From positions 3,596,001-3,660,000 of the forward strand of contig NC_029536.1 in assembly GCF_001577835.2 (NCBI RefSeq): 64,000 nt of DNA, given 5' to 3'. A model generated the notes under the pieces. That model was not told the origin of the DNA, did not search any database, and saw only the letters and a list, made by a program, of their open reading frames with translations. Both the position numbers and the translations under genes were made by a program. Every line of letters begins with the position of its first letter. Position 1 is the stretch's first letter. Source of the stretch: Coturnix japonica. Its lineage: Eukaryota; Chordata; Aves; Galliformes; Phasianidae. Positions 1 to 12,400 of this stretch are shown here, piece by piece.

Positions 1-1523
1 CTAATGTGCTTATCCAGACTGCGAACAGAATACATCTGCTTAAAATACTTCTTTAGGCAGGTGATCCTCAGGAAAAAAGCAATTTGACTTCATGTCAAAA
101 GTCCAAAGATCCAGCTGTATTTTAATGCCTGCATGTTTGTTACCAGAGAGTGGAAAAACTGAATAGATAATGTATTAGTGCAGTGATTAATTCAGTCCTA
201 CACCTTACTTTCTGAGCCAATAGTACCAATCCTAAAGGAGAGCTGTTGATTTGTTGATGATTTCTAGTACCAATCCTAAAGGAGAGCTGGCTCTGGGAGG
301 AAATGGCTCTGGCAGTGACATCCTTTGAGTTCATAGTGCTGACAGGGAACCAGAAGTTGGTAAAGCAATAGGAAACGCTTTCCAAGCATTACTGTAGATT
401 TGTAATTGCATCTTTATGATGATCTCTGAGCAAGAGACTTGAGCCACTATTTGAATGACAGTTCTTCAAAATTCAAAAGGTGCAGATGATGCAACATGTA
501 AGCAGTGATATACACCCAGCCAAAACACATTCAAATCACTCAAAATTCTCTCTTCCCTAGGGGAAGATTTCAGTGCACACAGCAATTGCACAGGCTTGTA
601 ATGTGGAATGCAGGTGCATTTTGTAGTTCAGCTCCCTGTAAAGCAATTTCTAGAAGAAAGCATTATTCAGATTTTGTTGTCTTTTATCTTAAAGAGAAAA
701 CTATTTCAACAAGCTTCAGATTCCTTTTAGACTGTTATTTCCAGGATGATTGAATTTGCAGAAGAAAAAAGAAAACACATACACCCATTTTGTTTTCCTA
801 AGAGCTTCTAAGCCTATTTACTACATTCTGCTGGCAGGAAGTTTGAGTTGCTCAGCTTTGACACACCACTCACTGTTTACAGTAGGTCTTAGAGGTGTCA
901 CTATGGATTAAATTCATTGGAGCTATAGTAAAAGCACAGGGGAAAAAAAAGTAACAACACACAAGAAAGTAGCCCAGAAGGTGTTTAATTCAAGCGTGTC
1001 TGACTACACCAGGTAAGACACATTGACTGTACTAAACTGAAAACTGTCAGAACAGGTAAAGCCTTGCTTCAGCTGGTTTATCTTCCTCCGAAACAGCACC
1101 AAGTCAGCCCCTGCACAGGGGGGAAAGGAGGCTTACAGAGACTGACTGCAGCTAAAAGCCACCACCTGTCACAGCTCCAGTGCAAAAGGTGCTGAGCCTC
1201 ACCCACAAATACAGCTAACCTGTTCAAGCACACAATCTCAGCAGCACCTGGCAGCAGGCCCATCCATTCTACTGGATAAGGCTTTACTACTGAAAGGGGA
1301 CAGCAATTACAGCTTCTTACCTTTAAACACAAACATATACAGTAGCAATGTGAAAAGGAAGAAAGACCTCTCTTTGGACTATTTCAGATAAACAGACTTG
1401 TAAGAAACCTTCCTCACTTAATTATTTCTTGTACTACAAATGAAGCTTTAAAGAAATCTGACTCAGGGGGAGGGGGGCATTATTCTCACTGCTCAGATTC
1501 TTACTTTATGGTTTTGATTCAAG
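1..1523. other. Intronic DNA shared by ANGPTL7 (intron 1, +) and MTOR (intron 28, -)
   Basis: No coding exon is visible on either strand. ANGPTL7 exon 1 in other vertebrates encodes a signal peptide and coiled coil of about 120 residues. No plus-strand open frame here resembles that, so exon 1 should lie left of the window. The only structure I see is an exact 25-bp direct duplication at 221-245 and 265-289. Confidence 0.7.
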
Positions 1524-3939
1524 TAGATGCTGTCTATGACTGCTCATCACTTTATCAGAGGAACTATCGCATCTCTGGTGTTTACAAGCTGCCTCCTGAT
1601 GAATTCCTGGGCAGTCCAGATCTGGAGGTAAGGATGTAACATACACAACAAGCATTAAGTGCCTTCTGAAATATAATATAGAAAAGAAAGAGAGCACATA
1701 CTGAGTTATGATGCCCTGCACCTTGAGCCAGCACCTTTACAGTGACAAACCTTGGAGATAAGTATATTTAAGCAGGGCAAACAGTAAGATGTTTAGATAA
1801 CAGTGGTTTTTTGTTTTAATTCTTTTTAAATAAAACAGGAAGTTCTTCAACTTGTGAAAGCTGGAACTGTGCTGTTTCAATGTTTCAGTTGAAAACAAAC
1901 TTCCTAAGTCTCCTGATAAACTGATAAGCTCCTGATAAGTCTCCTGATAAGCACTGCATTTTTCCTCTTCTAGGTGTTCTGTGACATGGAGACAGATGGA
2001 GGTGGCTGGACTATCATTCAGAGGCGTAAAGTCGGTCTGACATCTTTCAATAGGGATTGGAAACAATACAGGGAAGGATTTGGCAATATTCGGGGAGATT
2101 TTTGGCTGGGAAATGAAAACATCTACCGACTTTCACGACGTCCCACTGTCCTGCGGGTAGAGTTGGAGGTAATTAAAAGCTCTCAATTTCAGCAACCAAA
2201 GGTTGTTGGCTGATGTTTTGGCTTTGTTTTGTATGGAGTAGTTCTTCCAAAGCAGATACCATCTCTTATTGCTATTGAAGGCCTGAGGAATTTGCATGCT
2301 TTATCTATAAAAGAAGGAAGCAGGATGGTCCTAGTGACAAATTCAAGGACAAAGTAGAACCATGTTCTCCAGCAAGCAAAATCAAGGTTATAACCTTCAT
2401 CTCCATGTAGACCATGTCTTCAGTAACATGAACTCTGGAGAATCCTCAATGATCCACTGCAGACAGATCAAACTGCTACCACTGCAGATTTAAACATTCA
2501 CTCAGGGATCTGATAAAGATTTTGAGGCCAAGTCTTCTACTTAGCAGCAATTCCTTCTGGCTCGCATACAAGTGAGTTTGCACTGTATTACCCAACAAAT
2601 AATTTCTACAGTCTCCTTAGGGCTTGGTTCTGGTTTGGGTTAGTTTCTAGTCAGCTCAGTTGCTTCGAGGGATGAGATAAGTAAAACAGAAGTGAGCTGC
2701 AAGGCTTTATGTCTAAAAGTTGCTCTTTCAGAGAAAAAAGAGAAGACATGAAGCAGCACACTATTAAAGGAGTCTGCTGGATGTGGGGGCTACAAACCAG
2801 GTTTTCCTACGCACTGTTTGATACCAGTGCGGAGACTTGGAACCATGGTATCTTGCTCTGGAAAGTTTCTTCACCTTAGAGAAGTTCCACCAGCCTGTTC
2901 CTGAGACAGAAAAGACTCACAAAAAAAGGACTGAGAAAAGACATGCAACATGCACTGTATATAAATACAGGCCACAGAGTCTTTTTGTTACCATTCTAAT
3001 AGGAATTATTTCTTCTCTGTTTATGACAGGACTGGGAAGGTAACATACGCTACGCACAATATAAGCAATTCACCCTGAGCAATGAATTAAACAGCTACCG
3101 CCTTTTTGTGGGGAACTACACTGGCAACACAGGACGTGACTCGCTGAGGTACCACAACAACACAGCCTTCAGCACAAAGGACAAAGATAACGACAAGTGT
3201 GTGGATGACTGTGCCCAGTTCCGTAAAGGTAAATGCACACAAATGCCCTCCTGCCCCCACTGAGCTTGCTGAGCACATGAGACTGTCACAAAGATAACTG
3301 CCTCCACTGCTTCTTACCCTTTATTTTTTCCACTTCCTGTCCAAACCCATGCAATGTGTAAATAAAAGTTGTTGATATCCATCTGAATAAAATAACCAAT
3401 TTTAGCCACAGAGCCCAGAAACCCTTTATAAAGGCCTTCAGATGTCCACACTAGGAACCCCAAATTCACTGCCTATGCTCTCAGTCAGAAAGATGGCAAA
3501 ATACTCCAAGAGAAACGAGCAACTAAATGTAAAGCTAACAGACTAAATTGTCTGTTTAACTGTAAAGAATTTGTGTATTCAGTATCTATGTTAAGTCTTG
3601 AATGTATATGCAATACCACCTATCAGGGCCATAGACACTAGGAATCAAATACTGCATTCTGGACAATTTCTTCAGGACAGAGCAATAATTCATCGTGATA
3701 TGAGTACAACACATACCTGTTTTTAAGTAAGTGGCTCACTGAGAATCTGTTCATTTATTTTCTGAAAAGGTGGATATTGGTACAACTGCTGCACAGATTC
3801 CAACCTGAACGGGGTTTACTACCGGAAAGGAGAACACACCAAAAACATGGATGGTATCACCTGGTATGGATGGCATGGGTCAACCTATTCCCTAAAGAGG
3901 GTTGAGATGAAGATCCGGCCAGAAGACTTCAAACCATAG
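1524..3939 (+). CDS. ANGPTL7: Angiopoietin-like 7, 3' four coding exons (fibrinogen-like domain)
   Basis: Secreted angiopoietin-like glycoprotein, known in mammals for roles in corneal and trabecular matrix and intraocular pressure. Coding exons seen: 1524-1627, 1974-2168, 3030-3228 and 3770-3939 (stop TAG 3937-3939), all with AG/GT borders and compatible phases. They encode 221 residues, nearly the whole fibrinogen-related domain, very close to human ANGPTL7. Visible hallmarks are the YDCSSLYQ start, VFCDMETDGGGWT, the calcium-site region DKDNDKCVDDC, NCCTDSNLNGVYY, WYGWHG and the C-terminal KIRPEDFKP. Two N-glycosylation sequons (NYT, NNT) fall in the third exon. The first visible exon starts with two bases of a split codon, so the signal peptide and coiled-coil exon lie upstream, off the window. 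The gene lies inside MTOR intron 28 on the opposite strand, as in human. Confidence 0.96.
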
Positions 3940-5270
3940 AGGAAATCAACACCTCATCATACAGCTACATGATGCCACTACAGAGAAGGTGGGCGACTGA
4001 CAACTCCCACCATTTAATTGTCCACTTCATCTAGTATGTGCAAAACATGCATAGTATGTACACACAGAATCACTAAGGCACAGCAAACACCAGATACAGC
4101 CACTAGTGTTATCAGGGCTCACACTTATCTCCTCCTCTGAAGATTCTTTCTAAAGGGATAAACACTGTGTTAGAACAGGTTAGAACCAAATGCAAGACAC
4201 CTCCTGTTCCTACATCACCTTCAGAAAACTTCCTGGTGTGTTTTCACTAGCATTGCAACTAGCCAGTTGTATTAAACAATTAGGCAGGGACTGCAAAAAG
4301 AAAGCTTACTTGTTCCTATTCCATCTGTCAAGTATAAATGTTGCTGTTTAACTCCTTTCAAGAGGGATTCAAATCACAAAAGCTACATACTGGACTCAAA
4401 TGAGGGGAATCACCAATTAGAAATGTTCTTGATGCATCTTTCTTCAGCTTACATCCCCACAGAAGGAAGAATGAAGCCCAAAATTCTCCATAAGCTATTA
4501 GTGTGCAGGTTCTCTCCTGAAGTTTTACTGCCATCTCCTGCTGCCGTCCCCACAGACAGCTACATGCAGCAGACAGTGCCCTGGAGGAAGGATTTATCCC
4601 ATATCCTATACAATACTTATTCCTAAAGCCTGATAAAACTAGAATGCAACATTTCAGGCCGCCACCAAATTATGTTCATGTTAGGATATAGAAATGTTCT
4701 ATAAGGCAGTAAGAAAAAAAGAAAAGAGCAAGTTAGCAAAAATAAAGACTCAGCCAACTCCAGTCCAACACCTGAAACCACTGTATCCTCAAGCAAAACA
4801 CTACTACACATCAGAGAATCCACAAGGTATTCAATCCCACTTAATACATTGAGAAACATTCACATTTGTTCTGAAGATCTTCCAATTGAATGTTAACTGG
4901 AGAAGTTACATTAAAAATCAGTATGTTGTTTCTCCCTTTTATAACACAGTGTTGCAAATAACATTAAAAAAAGACTCCTCCCATAGCCATACTGTTGTTT
5001 GAATATGTTGGAAAAGATAGTTATATTTAATATATCTATTTTTATTCACCTTAAAGAGGACTTGAATCTAATTTAAATTGTTTGGTTTTGTGTGAAAAGG
5101 GAGATAGAAGTGTCAGTAATTGCTTTATGTATGTCTGACTATTAAATGTTCAATTATTAATAATATACATTTCAGCCGCATGGAACTATAGCTGGAACCA
5201 TTTTAAGTATGGTCTAGAAAGATGAAATTTAAAAGATTTCTAATAAATTGTCTTTCATTTTTAATCCTGA
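3940..5270 (+). other. ANGPTL7: Probable ANGPTL7 3'UTR with candidate poly(A) signals
   Basis: AT-rich sequence without coding potential follows the ANGPTL7 stop. AATAAA occurs at 5242-5247, about 1.3 kb after the stop, and again at 5381-5386. The first fits the usual 3'UTR length of the gene, but the cleavage site cannot be fixed from sequence alone. Confidence 0.5.
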
Positions 5271-5974
5271 TTTATTTCTACTCTTTGCTCCTTTACTTAC
5301 TCTACGGTGCATAAAGAAATAGCTGCACAAGTGACCAAACTGACACACTGAATTCTATTTTCTCACCCCCCCCTCAGAAAAATAAAAGGACAAAGGATGA
5401 AACAAATCAAATAGAAGCTGGGAGCAGGTGGGGAGGGAACAAGGAAGCAAACTCCAATGAATTATGAGGACTGAAAAATTACCGCATACAGACAAAGCCA
5501 GTTTTTGTTTAACCAAAAATCAGTCTCTTGATATCAGATTGTAGCATTAACGTTCCCAGGATAAGAAAGAGATTTATGTTTGAAAACGGGTAGTTTAGCA
5601 CCAAATCCAAACCCTTCAGAGTTCTTAAGCCAAGAGTTGTATTACAAAACAGGGCTGCTGGTAAGCAGAGAAGGGGTACACCACAATGCAATTGCAGAAA
5701 ACCTCCTGAAATTATAATAATAAAGACCCAAAGTTTGAATCTCTTTTAAAAGAAAGCAATTGAATCACTTCAGCAGAACTTCTGTTCCAACACTGAATGA
5801 CACTTTGTTCTAGTGTTTCTGTGGGCACACTCTGAGTCACGCTTTTGAACTCTGAGAGCAGAGCAAAGCAAATGCAAAATGAAAATGGAAATGATGTCTC
5901 TTGAGAGGGCATATGACCACTCTTCTGCTACAGAAGCTTGCTCTGCTTTGTTACTAACTGTACAGGTACCACAG

Positions 5975-6040
5975 GCAGGGGGTTGAAACTAGATGGACTT
6001 TAAGGTCCTTTTCAACCCAGGCCATTCTATGTTTCTGTGG
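5975..6040 (+). repeat. CR1 LINE 3'-end fragment
   Basis: This short stretch matches the avian CR1 3' end as I know it: a 'ggttgaaactagatggac' core, then 'tttaaggtccttttcaaccc', then the terminal octamer ATTCTATG (6024-6031) and a decayed second copy. It is a 5'-truncated non-LTR retrotransposon copy in MTOR intron 28, plus orientation. The 5' edge is uncertain because divergence rises to the left. Confidence 0.85.
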
Positions 6041-6438
6041 TTATTGTTGGCAAAGCTCATGACAGTACACTACTCCACTCAATACAGTATGTTCAATTTG
6101 ACATATGAAGAATAAGATCAACCTAAGCCAGAAGAGTAGAATTTGAACAGGAATTTTAGTCAAAAGCTTCGGCTGTTCTGGCTTATTTATTTATTTATAG
6201 GTGTAGAAATCTCTTTAATCTGTCTTAAAGCTGCTCCAAGTAGCCCAATACAGAACTTGAAGGTGTAAAGGGAGGAAATCAGAACAAGCCCCACCTTTTC
6301 AGCTTCCTGTAGCTTCTTGTAGCAGAACTCAGCATGCAGGAGTGTACAACTACAAGCAAGAGAAGGTAAGCCTACAACAGAGACTTGTGGTAGATACCAA
6401 ATTTCTAAGAACTGTCATCTCATCAGTTGTGGTCCTAC

Positions 6439-9400
6439 CTGATAAGAGACTCTAGAATGGCTGGAGTGGGACCCTTCTGAAATTCCAGCTCCTTGTAGTG
6501 AAGAGCTTTGGCATATGCTCGACATTTTGCTGCTCTCTCCCCCAACAGGACAATGCCGTTATCATCTCTCAAAGGCAGCGGACCCTGGGTAGAGCACGTA
6601 CATAAAAGATAATTAATTAAAAAAATAAGAAGTGAAAGTATGAACAAACTCTTCACATCCTTTCCATGCACTGGACACCTGCTGACTAACCAGTGTTAGA
6701 AAGCCTGACAGTGGGCCTACCTTATCACTGTGTTCCATGAATTCTGCCAAGTTCAGCAGTGTCTGAGTGACCTCTGCAATATCCTGAGAAGTCAGGGCCA
6801 ATTCAATGCTTCGGATCAACTCATCCTGCTGGTCTTCATTCAGTTCAGACCAGCATGAAACAAAAGCAGCATTAAAGAGATCTCTGAGAGAGAAAAAAAA
6901 AAAAAAAGAGTTTACTCATGAGAAAAAGTGTATTTGACTGCAAACAAAGATAACTACAAAACAGCATATATGCATCCACCTGTGAAGCACAGTGGTTAGC
7001 TTTTACAAAAGCAGCTTCTGTAGGAAATACTGAGACTTACATTTTAAGAATACATAATAGGTTGAGATAATATGATAGTAAGAGATAGCACTATCATTTG
7101 CTAGCAAGTATCTTAGGCTAAAACAGAATCTTCAGAGCAGCAAGAACACTTATGTGACAAAGGATGAGGCCTCATCTGACTTTGGTTATAAATGAATGCA
7201 GTGAAAATAACTGGGCATTTCACCAGATGTGCACAGGTACCTTCTGAACTCACTACAGGACTGCAACAGCATTAGTGGAGACTGCATTAGTGGCAAATCC
7301 TGGGGAGGGAGAAGGAATGGTGATGAAAAAGAAAGTGAACATCCTTGTCACTGTTAGTACTCTGAAGAACGCTGTGAAATGGATTTGTGATGCATTTGCA
7401 AGTATGCATGGAAGACAGGAGCATTCCCTCTGTCTACCTAGGAAGAGCTGACCTTTTATCACACTTATTCTTCAATTTCCTAAGTGACGAAGCTCACATC
7501 TACATGAAATTAAACCAGGGCAAACACTTTTCTATCAGCAGTAGCCAGATTCTTATGTACTGAGATGACAAGTGTATTTCATAATGAAGAGATAAATGGG
7601 CAACTGCTTACAGAAACTCTACATTTCTACAGATACACTGGCTGCAATAAAGCACAGCAGCCTACTCCACTCTATGGAATTTTTATTCACCCACAACAGA
7701 CCCATGAGACTATTTCATTCTCCAGCTCCACTCTTCTGTGTCTTATGTTATTTCTAGACTAATACGCAGAATTCCACTTAATGTTTTGTGCACATCGTGG
7801 AGCTGCCAATTGCAAAGGCTGGAAATGAAATCAAGTTGCCAACTATTTGATTTGTCCCAGGAACTCTATTTACAGAGCCTAAAAGCTTTTAAGAAACATT
7901 TTTTTCCTTATAACCTCTGGCTTACACTTGCAATTTCAAGTGATCTGAAAAAGACTGTACCGAGCCATAGGATTATATGCCTGAGCCAGGGCCCAGCATG
8001 AGCGCAAGGATGGTGAGGAAGAATCTTTCAGCAGCTCCAAACTGAGTCTTCTTAACCATTCCAACCAGTCATCTTTGGAGACTCTTCTTGCTGCTCCCCA
8101 GGCCTGCAGAAGAAAGCAAAACAGTTTAACTACCAAACTAAACAGAGCGCAGTCCAAAAGCAGAAGAAATCCATCAAAAGGAAGTGTTACTTCTTCACAA
8201 CTCCAAATCACACAATTCCCTTTTCAATTCTCTGAAATCCATTTACAGTTACCAAATAATTCGCAGTAGATGAATCTTATTTCTAAGAAATTTATTCCTG
8301 TCACAACAAATATTTAACATTAATAATTCTTTCCTTGCAAAAACTCCTCAAGAGCAGAAGCTTCTGTTGAAACGTCAGCTTAAAAATACTTTATGTGTTT
8401 AGAATTACATTTTAATGTCCAGCATTTTGAAGCCTATCCATCCTGATGCTGCACTGAATGCTGCACACATTTACTGTTTAAATTAATGTAGCCATTAAGT
8501 TCTACAACAGCTGGAAGAGAATATAATAAACAGTATGATATGACAACAGTGGTTGATTAGAAAAAAAGGAGAGGCTTTGAAGTAGATGTCTCTAGAAACT
8601 ACAGATGCTTCTTTTGAATCAAGGAAGCCTTCTTCATACTTCACATAAAGAGGAAGCATCAGGATTATTTCATAGTTTTTAAACAGCCAGATAATGCAGC
8701 TGCTCCTATCTTTTAAGTCCCTTAGCACCCCCTGATTTTAAAGGGAATGTCCAACACTAATTCAACCTTGTCCTTGTACAAAGATAGCAACAAAAAAGAG
8801 AAGTAAACAAATGTGTAGATGCACTGAACGAACTGCTTAGTTTAGATATAATAGATCCTCCATCATGCTGTGCACAGCTCCAGTTTTACCTTCTGCAGAT
8901 TGATGGTGCTAACATGTAATTTCTTCATAGGACCTGTTTCCACGGGACCACTGGCCAAGGTTTCTCCTTGGTTGCTTCTCAACATCCGATGCTGATAAAT
9001 GAGAGGGTCCTCCTCTTCATCGGCAAGAGTATAGCCCTACAATAAACAGCTCACAGTGAGGATCACACCTACACAGATAAAAGCAATTTTCTGTAAATCA
9101 AATGGATAGTAGCCAATCTCACAACTTAGTTTGTGAAGCAAACAACTGTGTTTCATAATAACAACTATTACAGCTTATAAATTCAGTGAATTCAAATGAT
9201 AGCCCTTTCATATTTACAAACAATAGCCCTTTCATATTTAAGGCACCTTTGTACTAAGATAGCTACTATTATGGAAGGACAAAATAATACACCAACACAG
9301 AATAAACTGAGTTTAAAAATAAACACTCTACTCATCTCACTACTAGATGTGGGACAGCAATGCACTGCTTGTCCTACACTAAATTACATAGCAGTTATTG

Positions 9401-12400
9401 AGATCTATCTTACAGATCTAGACTTAACACATAAATACAGCAGCAACTATTCTTCCCCTTACAAATATCTTGAAGTCTCCCACCTACAATACACCAAATT
9501 CAACATGAAAACGTTCCTCAAGTACTTTTATGCAAATAACAATGTACATGTCAACTAACCTTTACAATTCTGCAGATAAGAACATCATAGCGTTGATGGT
9601 TAATTCTGTGCCGCACCAGAACTTTGTTTACCATCGGGATAAAGATCTGATACTGTACAAAGGAATACATCAAAAACTAGTTACTCACCAAGAGCAGTAA
9701 AATCCCACTTTTGTTTTACTGATCTGACAAGAAAGCAATTGTAAATGTCTAATTATAGTAATACCTGAGTCCAGAATCAAGTAAAAGAAGGAAAGACTGC
9801 TTTATTTAAAAACCACATTATACCACAAATTCTCAACTTCAAAGCCTTGATCTTTTGGACTATTCCTTCATCCACAAGCTTACAAGCCTTATAAGTGCAT
9901 TACCTTCTTTCCCAGCTGGAATACTAGAGAGGAGAGAGTGTCCATTGCAGTTGTTCGTAGCTCTGGGCTCTGATCTAGAGTTCGCACAATGGGATGAATA
10001 ATTCGTGAAGCATAATCAGTAAAATCCAGAGACTCTGTCAAGCGGTCCACCGTTTCAAGAGCAGCTCTAAAGTCAGAGCAGAAAGAAGGGAAGTTTTCTA
10101 ATCTCTCTTGGCATAATAGGAGAAATGGAATGTAAAAATACATAAGCGATCCATGCTCAGACCTCCTAAGCATTAGAAATAATGGGAAAAATATCAAAAC
10201 CACTAACACAGCTATCACTTGCAGGAGTTTGCAAGTTGCAGTGACTAGAATTCTGACAGGTGAGAAAAGAAATTTAATAGTCTATGCACAAGTAACAGTG
10301 CTGCAAAGTCTAACTGAGAACAGCCTTCCATAATGATTCAACACAGAAAACTAAAGAGTTATTTCACTCTACCCGTAGCCAGGGAAACCACTGAGGAACT
10401 GGGATGCCAAAGCCAAAAAAAGAGTCCACAAAGCCACTAATACTTACTTGCGAGCCACCACTGGGGCATCTGGGGCATCAAATAGCTTTACAATGGGAGG
10501 TAGTAGTAAATGAAGGTAGTCATCCAGGTTAGCTCCAAAGAGCTGGATTGCATTCAATAGCTAGAAAAAGGAGAAAAAAACCAAAAAACCAATATAACTC
10601 AAAGTCAGGAAAGATGCAATTTAAATAGATCAGTCTCCAGAGAGCTGCTGCTTTGAACTTGTGCTTTCATAAGGTCATAACGCTGTCTGCATTACACCCC
10701 AAGCCACTGCCAACATCGCACATACAACACAAGCAGCATAAGTCCTTCTAGAACAAGGCACAAGGCCCGCACCTGCCTTGGCAGTACCCAAACCAACCCA
10801 GCAGGTTGCAGCTTCCCACTCACCTTGACAGAGACGATTCGACTCTGACTGTTGTCATGCATGAAGACCCGTAACATATGAGGAATGAGCTGAGGCAGAT
10901 AGAGCTTGAACTCGCCTCCTAGAGCCACCACAATTTGCTCAATAAGTAGGATAATTGTGCTCTGTATGGAGTTGTTCATGACCCAGAAGTCCTACAGAAG
11001 AAAAAGAAACCAGAAAAAAAAATTAAACAGTTCTCCTTCAGCTAGGTTGTACCAATTGCAAGAAAAGCAGATTGTAGGAGATGGCGTCAACACAAATTCA
11101 AGCTTGTATGGAAGGCCTACACTTCCCTTACAGAGTTATATAAGTGAGTAGTTTTGGTTTGTTTTTAAAACATTCAGTGCCTCCAGTATGTTTAGTGCTG
11201 TTAAAAATAATCTCCAGGCTACTGATTTCTCTTAATCTCTATGTGTTTGCAAACAGTATGTGAAAATGAAGTGAAATGCCATCTATTTGTGAACTCAGAA
11301 CACCTCCTGTTAAAGCTATTTCTGAACAGTACAAGACTGTCTCAAAAATTATACTCACTCTCATGAGGGTGACAATTTCATCCATATAGGGTCGAATGTG
11401 ACTTCTCACAAAGGACACCAACATCCCCAGCTGCTGGAACAGGAACTAGAAAGAAGAAACAGGCAGTGATCAAGGTAGTTATTTGAACACCAGAGCGAAC
11501 TGTGTTTCACAAGCAATTCACAAGCTCATGTATCAGACAAATAGCACGCATACGCTCAAGAAGTGGGGCTAAATTCTTAGTGGCTCCAGTGCAGCAAATA
11601 AATTTGCAAGCATAAATGCCAAGACTACAACTACCACAGAGCTTCCTAATTCAGATTCGAAGGATGCTTCCAGAAATTTAGCCCCTAACCTTTCCCCTGC
11701 CTGTTAGCCAAACTGGCACACATTTTAAAATCCTCCTGCACTCTTTCTCATCCCCACCAAGATGTACTGCTGAAAAATCACTGGGGAAGATAACTTGTTC
11801 CTTGAAATATTGTTAAATATATCACTATTTTTTGTTAATGATGGCTGATACAGTGAGAGAACTTTGAGACAATTTTATTCATGTATACTATGACCATTTT
11901 GCAATTCCTTTTCCCCCAATACAACCTTCTGCACTCACTTGTGGAATGAATTTATTTTTGAAATTGGTACGAAATGATGTGGGTAAAATCTCGTTGTCCA
12001 TAAAATAAATGTTTACAGCCTTTTTTTTTCCCCAGAGAAAGTAGGAATATGGAAATCATCATACATTAAATATAGTTTCTTCATGCAGTATTTGAAGACT
12101 ACAGGGGCAAAATGCAGTGAAAGGGAAGCTCAGAGAAAGACAACAGGTGCAAAATCAAAGGAAAAATAGCACAAACTTCTTTAGTGAAGCAGTACACCCA
12201 CATGTGCCAAAAATGAACTCTGAGCTCCTATACTGTGCCTTTTTTTGGAGTGCGTTGAGAAAGCAAGCTTACTTACAGGACAAGGACCTACTTAGGTTTT
12301 AGTGCCACATGTACCCACGCCAGCTCTTGTCCCCAGTATACTTACACCATGTTCTTTTATCTTAACATTTTTAATAGGTGTGCACAACAACATGGCTTTT

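Noticed and set aside
1078-1332. Cys-rich minus-strand frame as a possible extra MTOR exon
   Set aside because: It does not match the MTOR sequence that should follow ...PAILESLI, and lies within intron 28 with no suitable acceptor.
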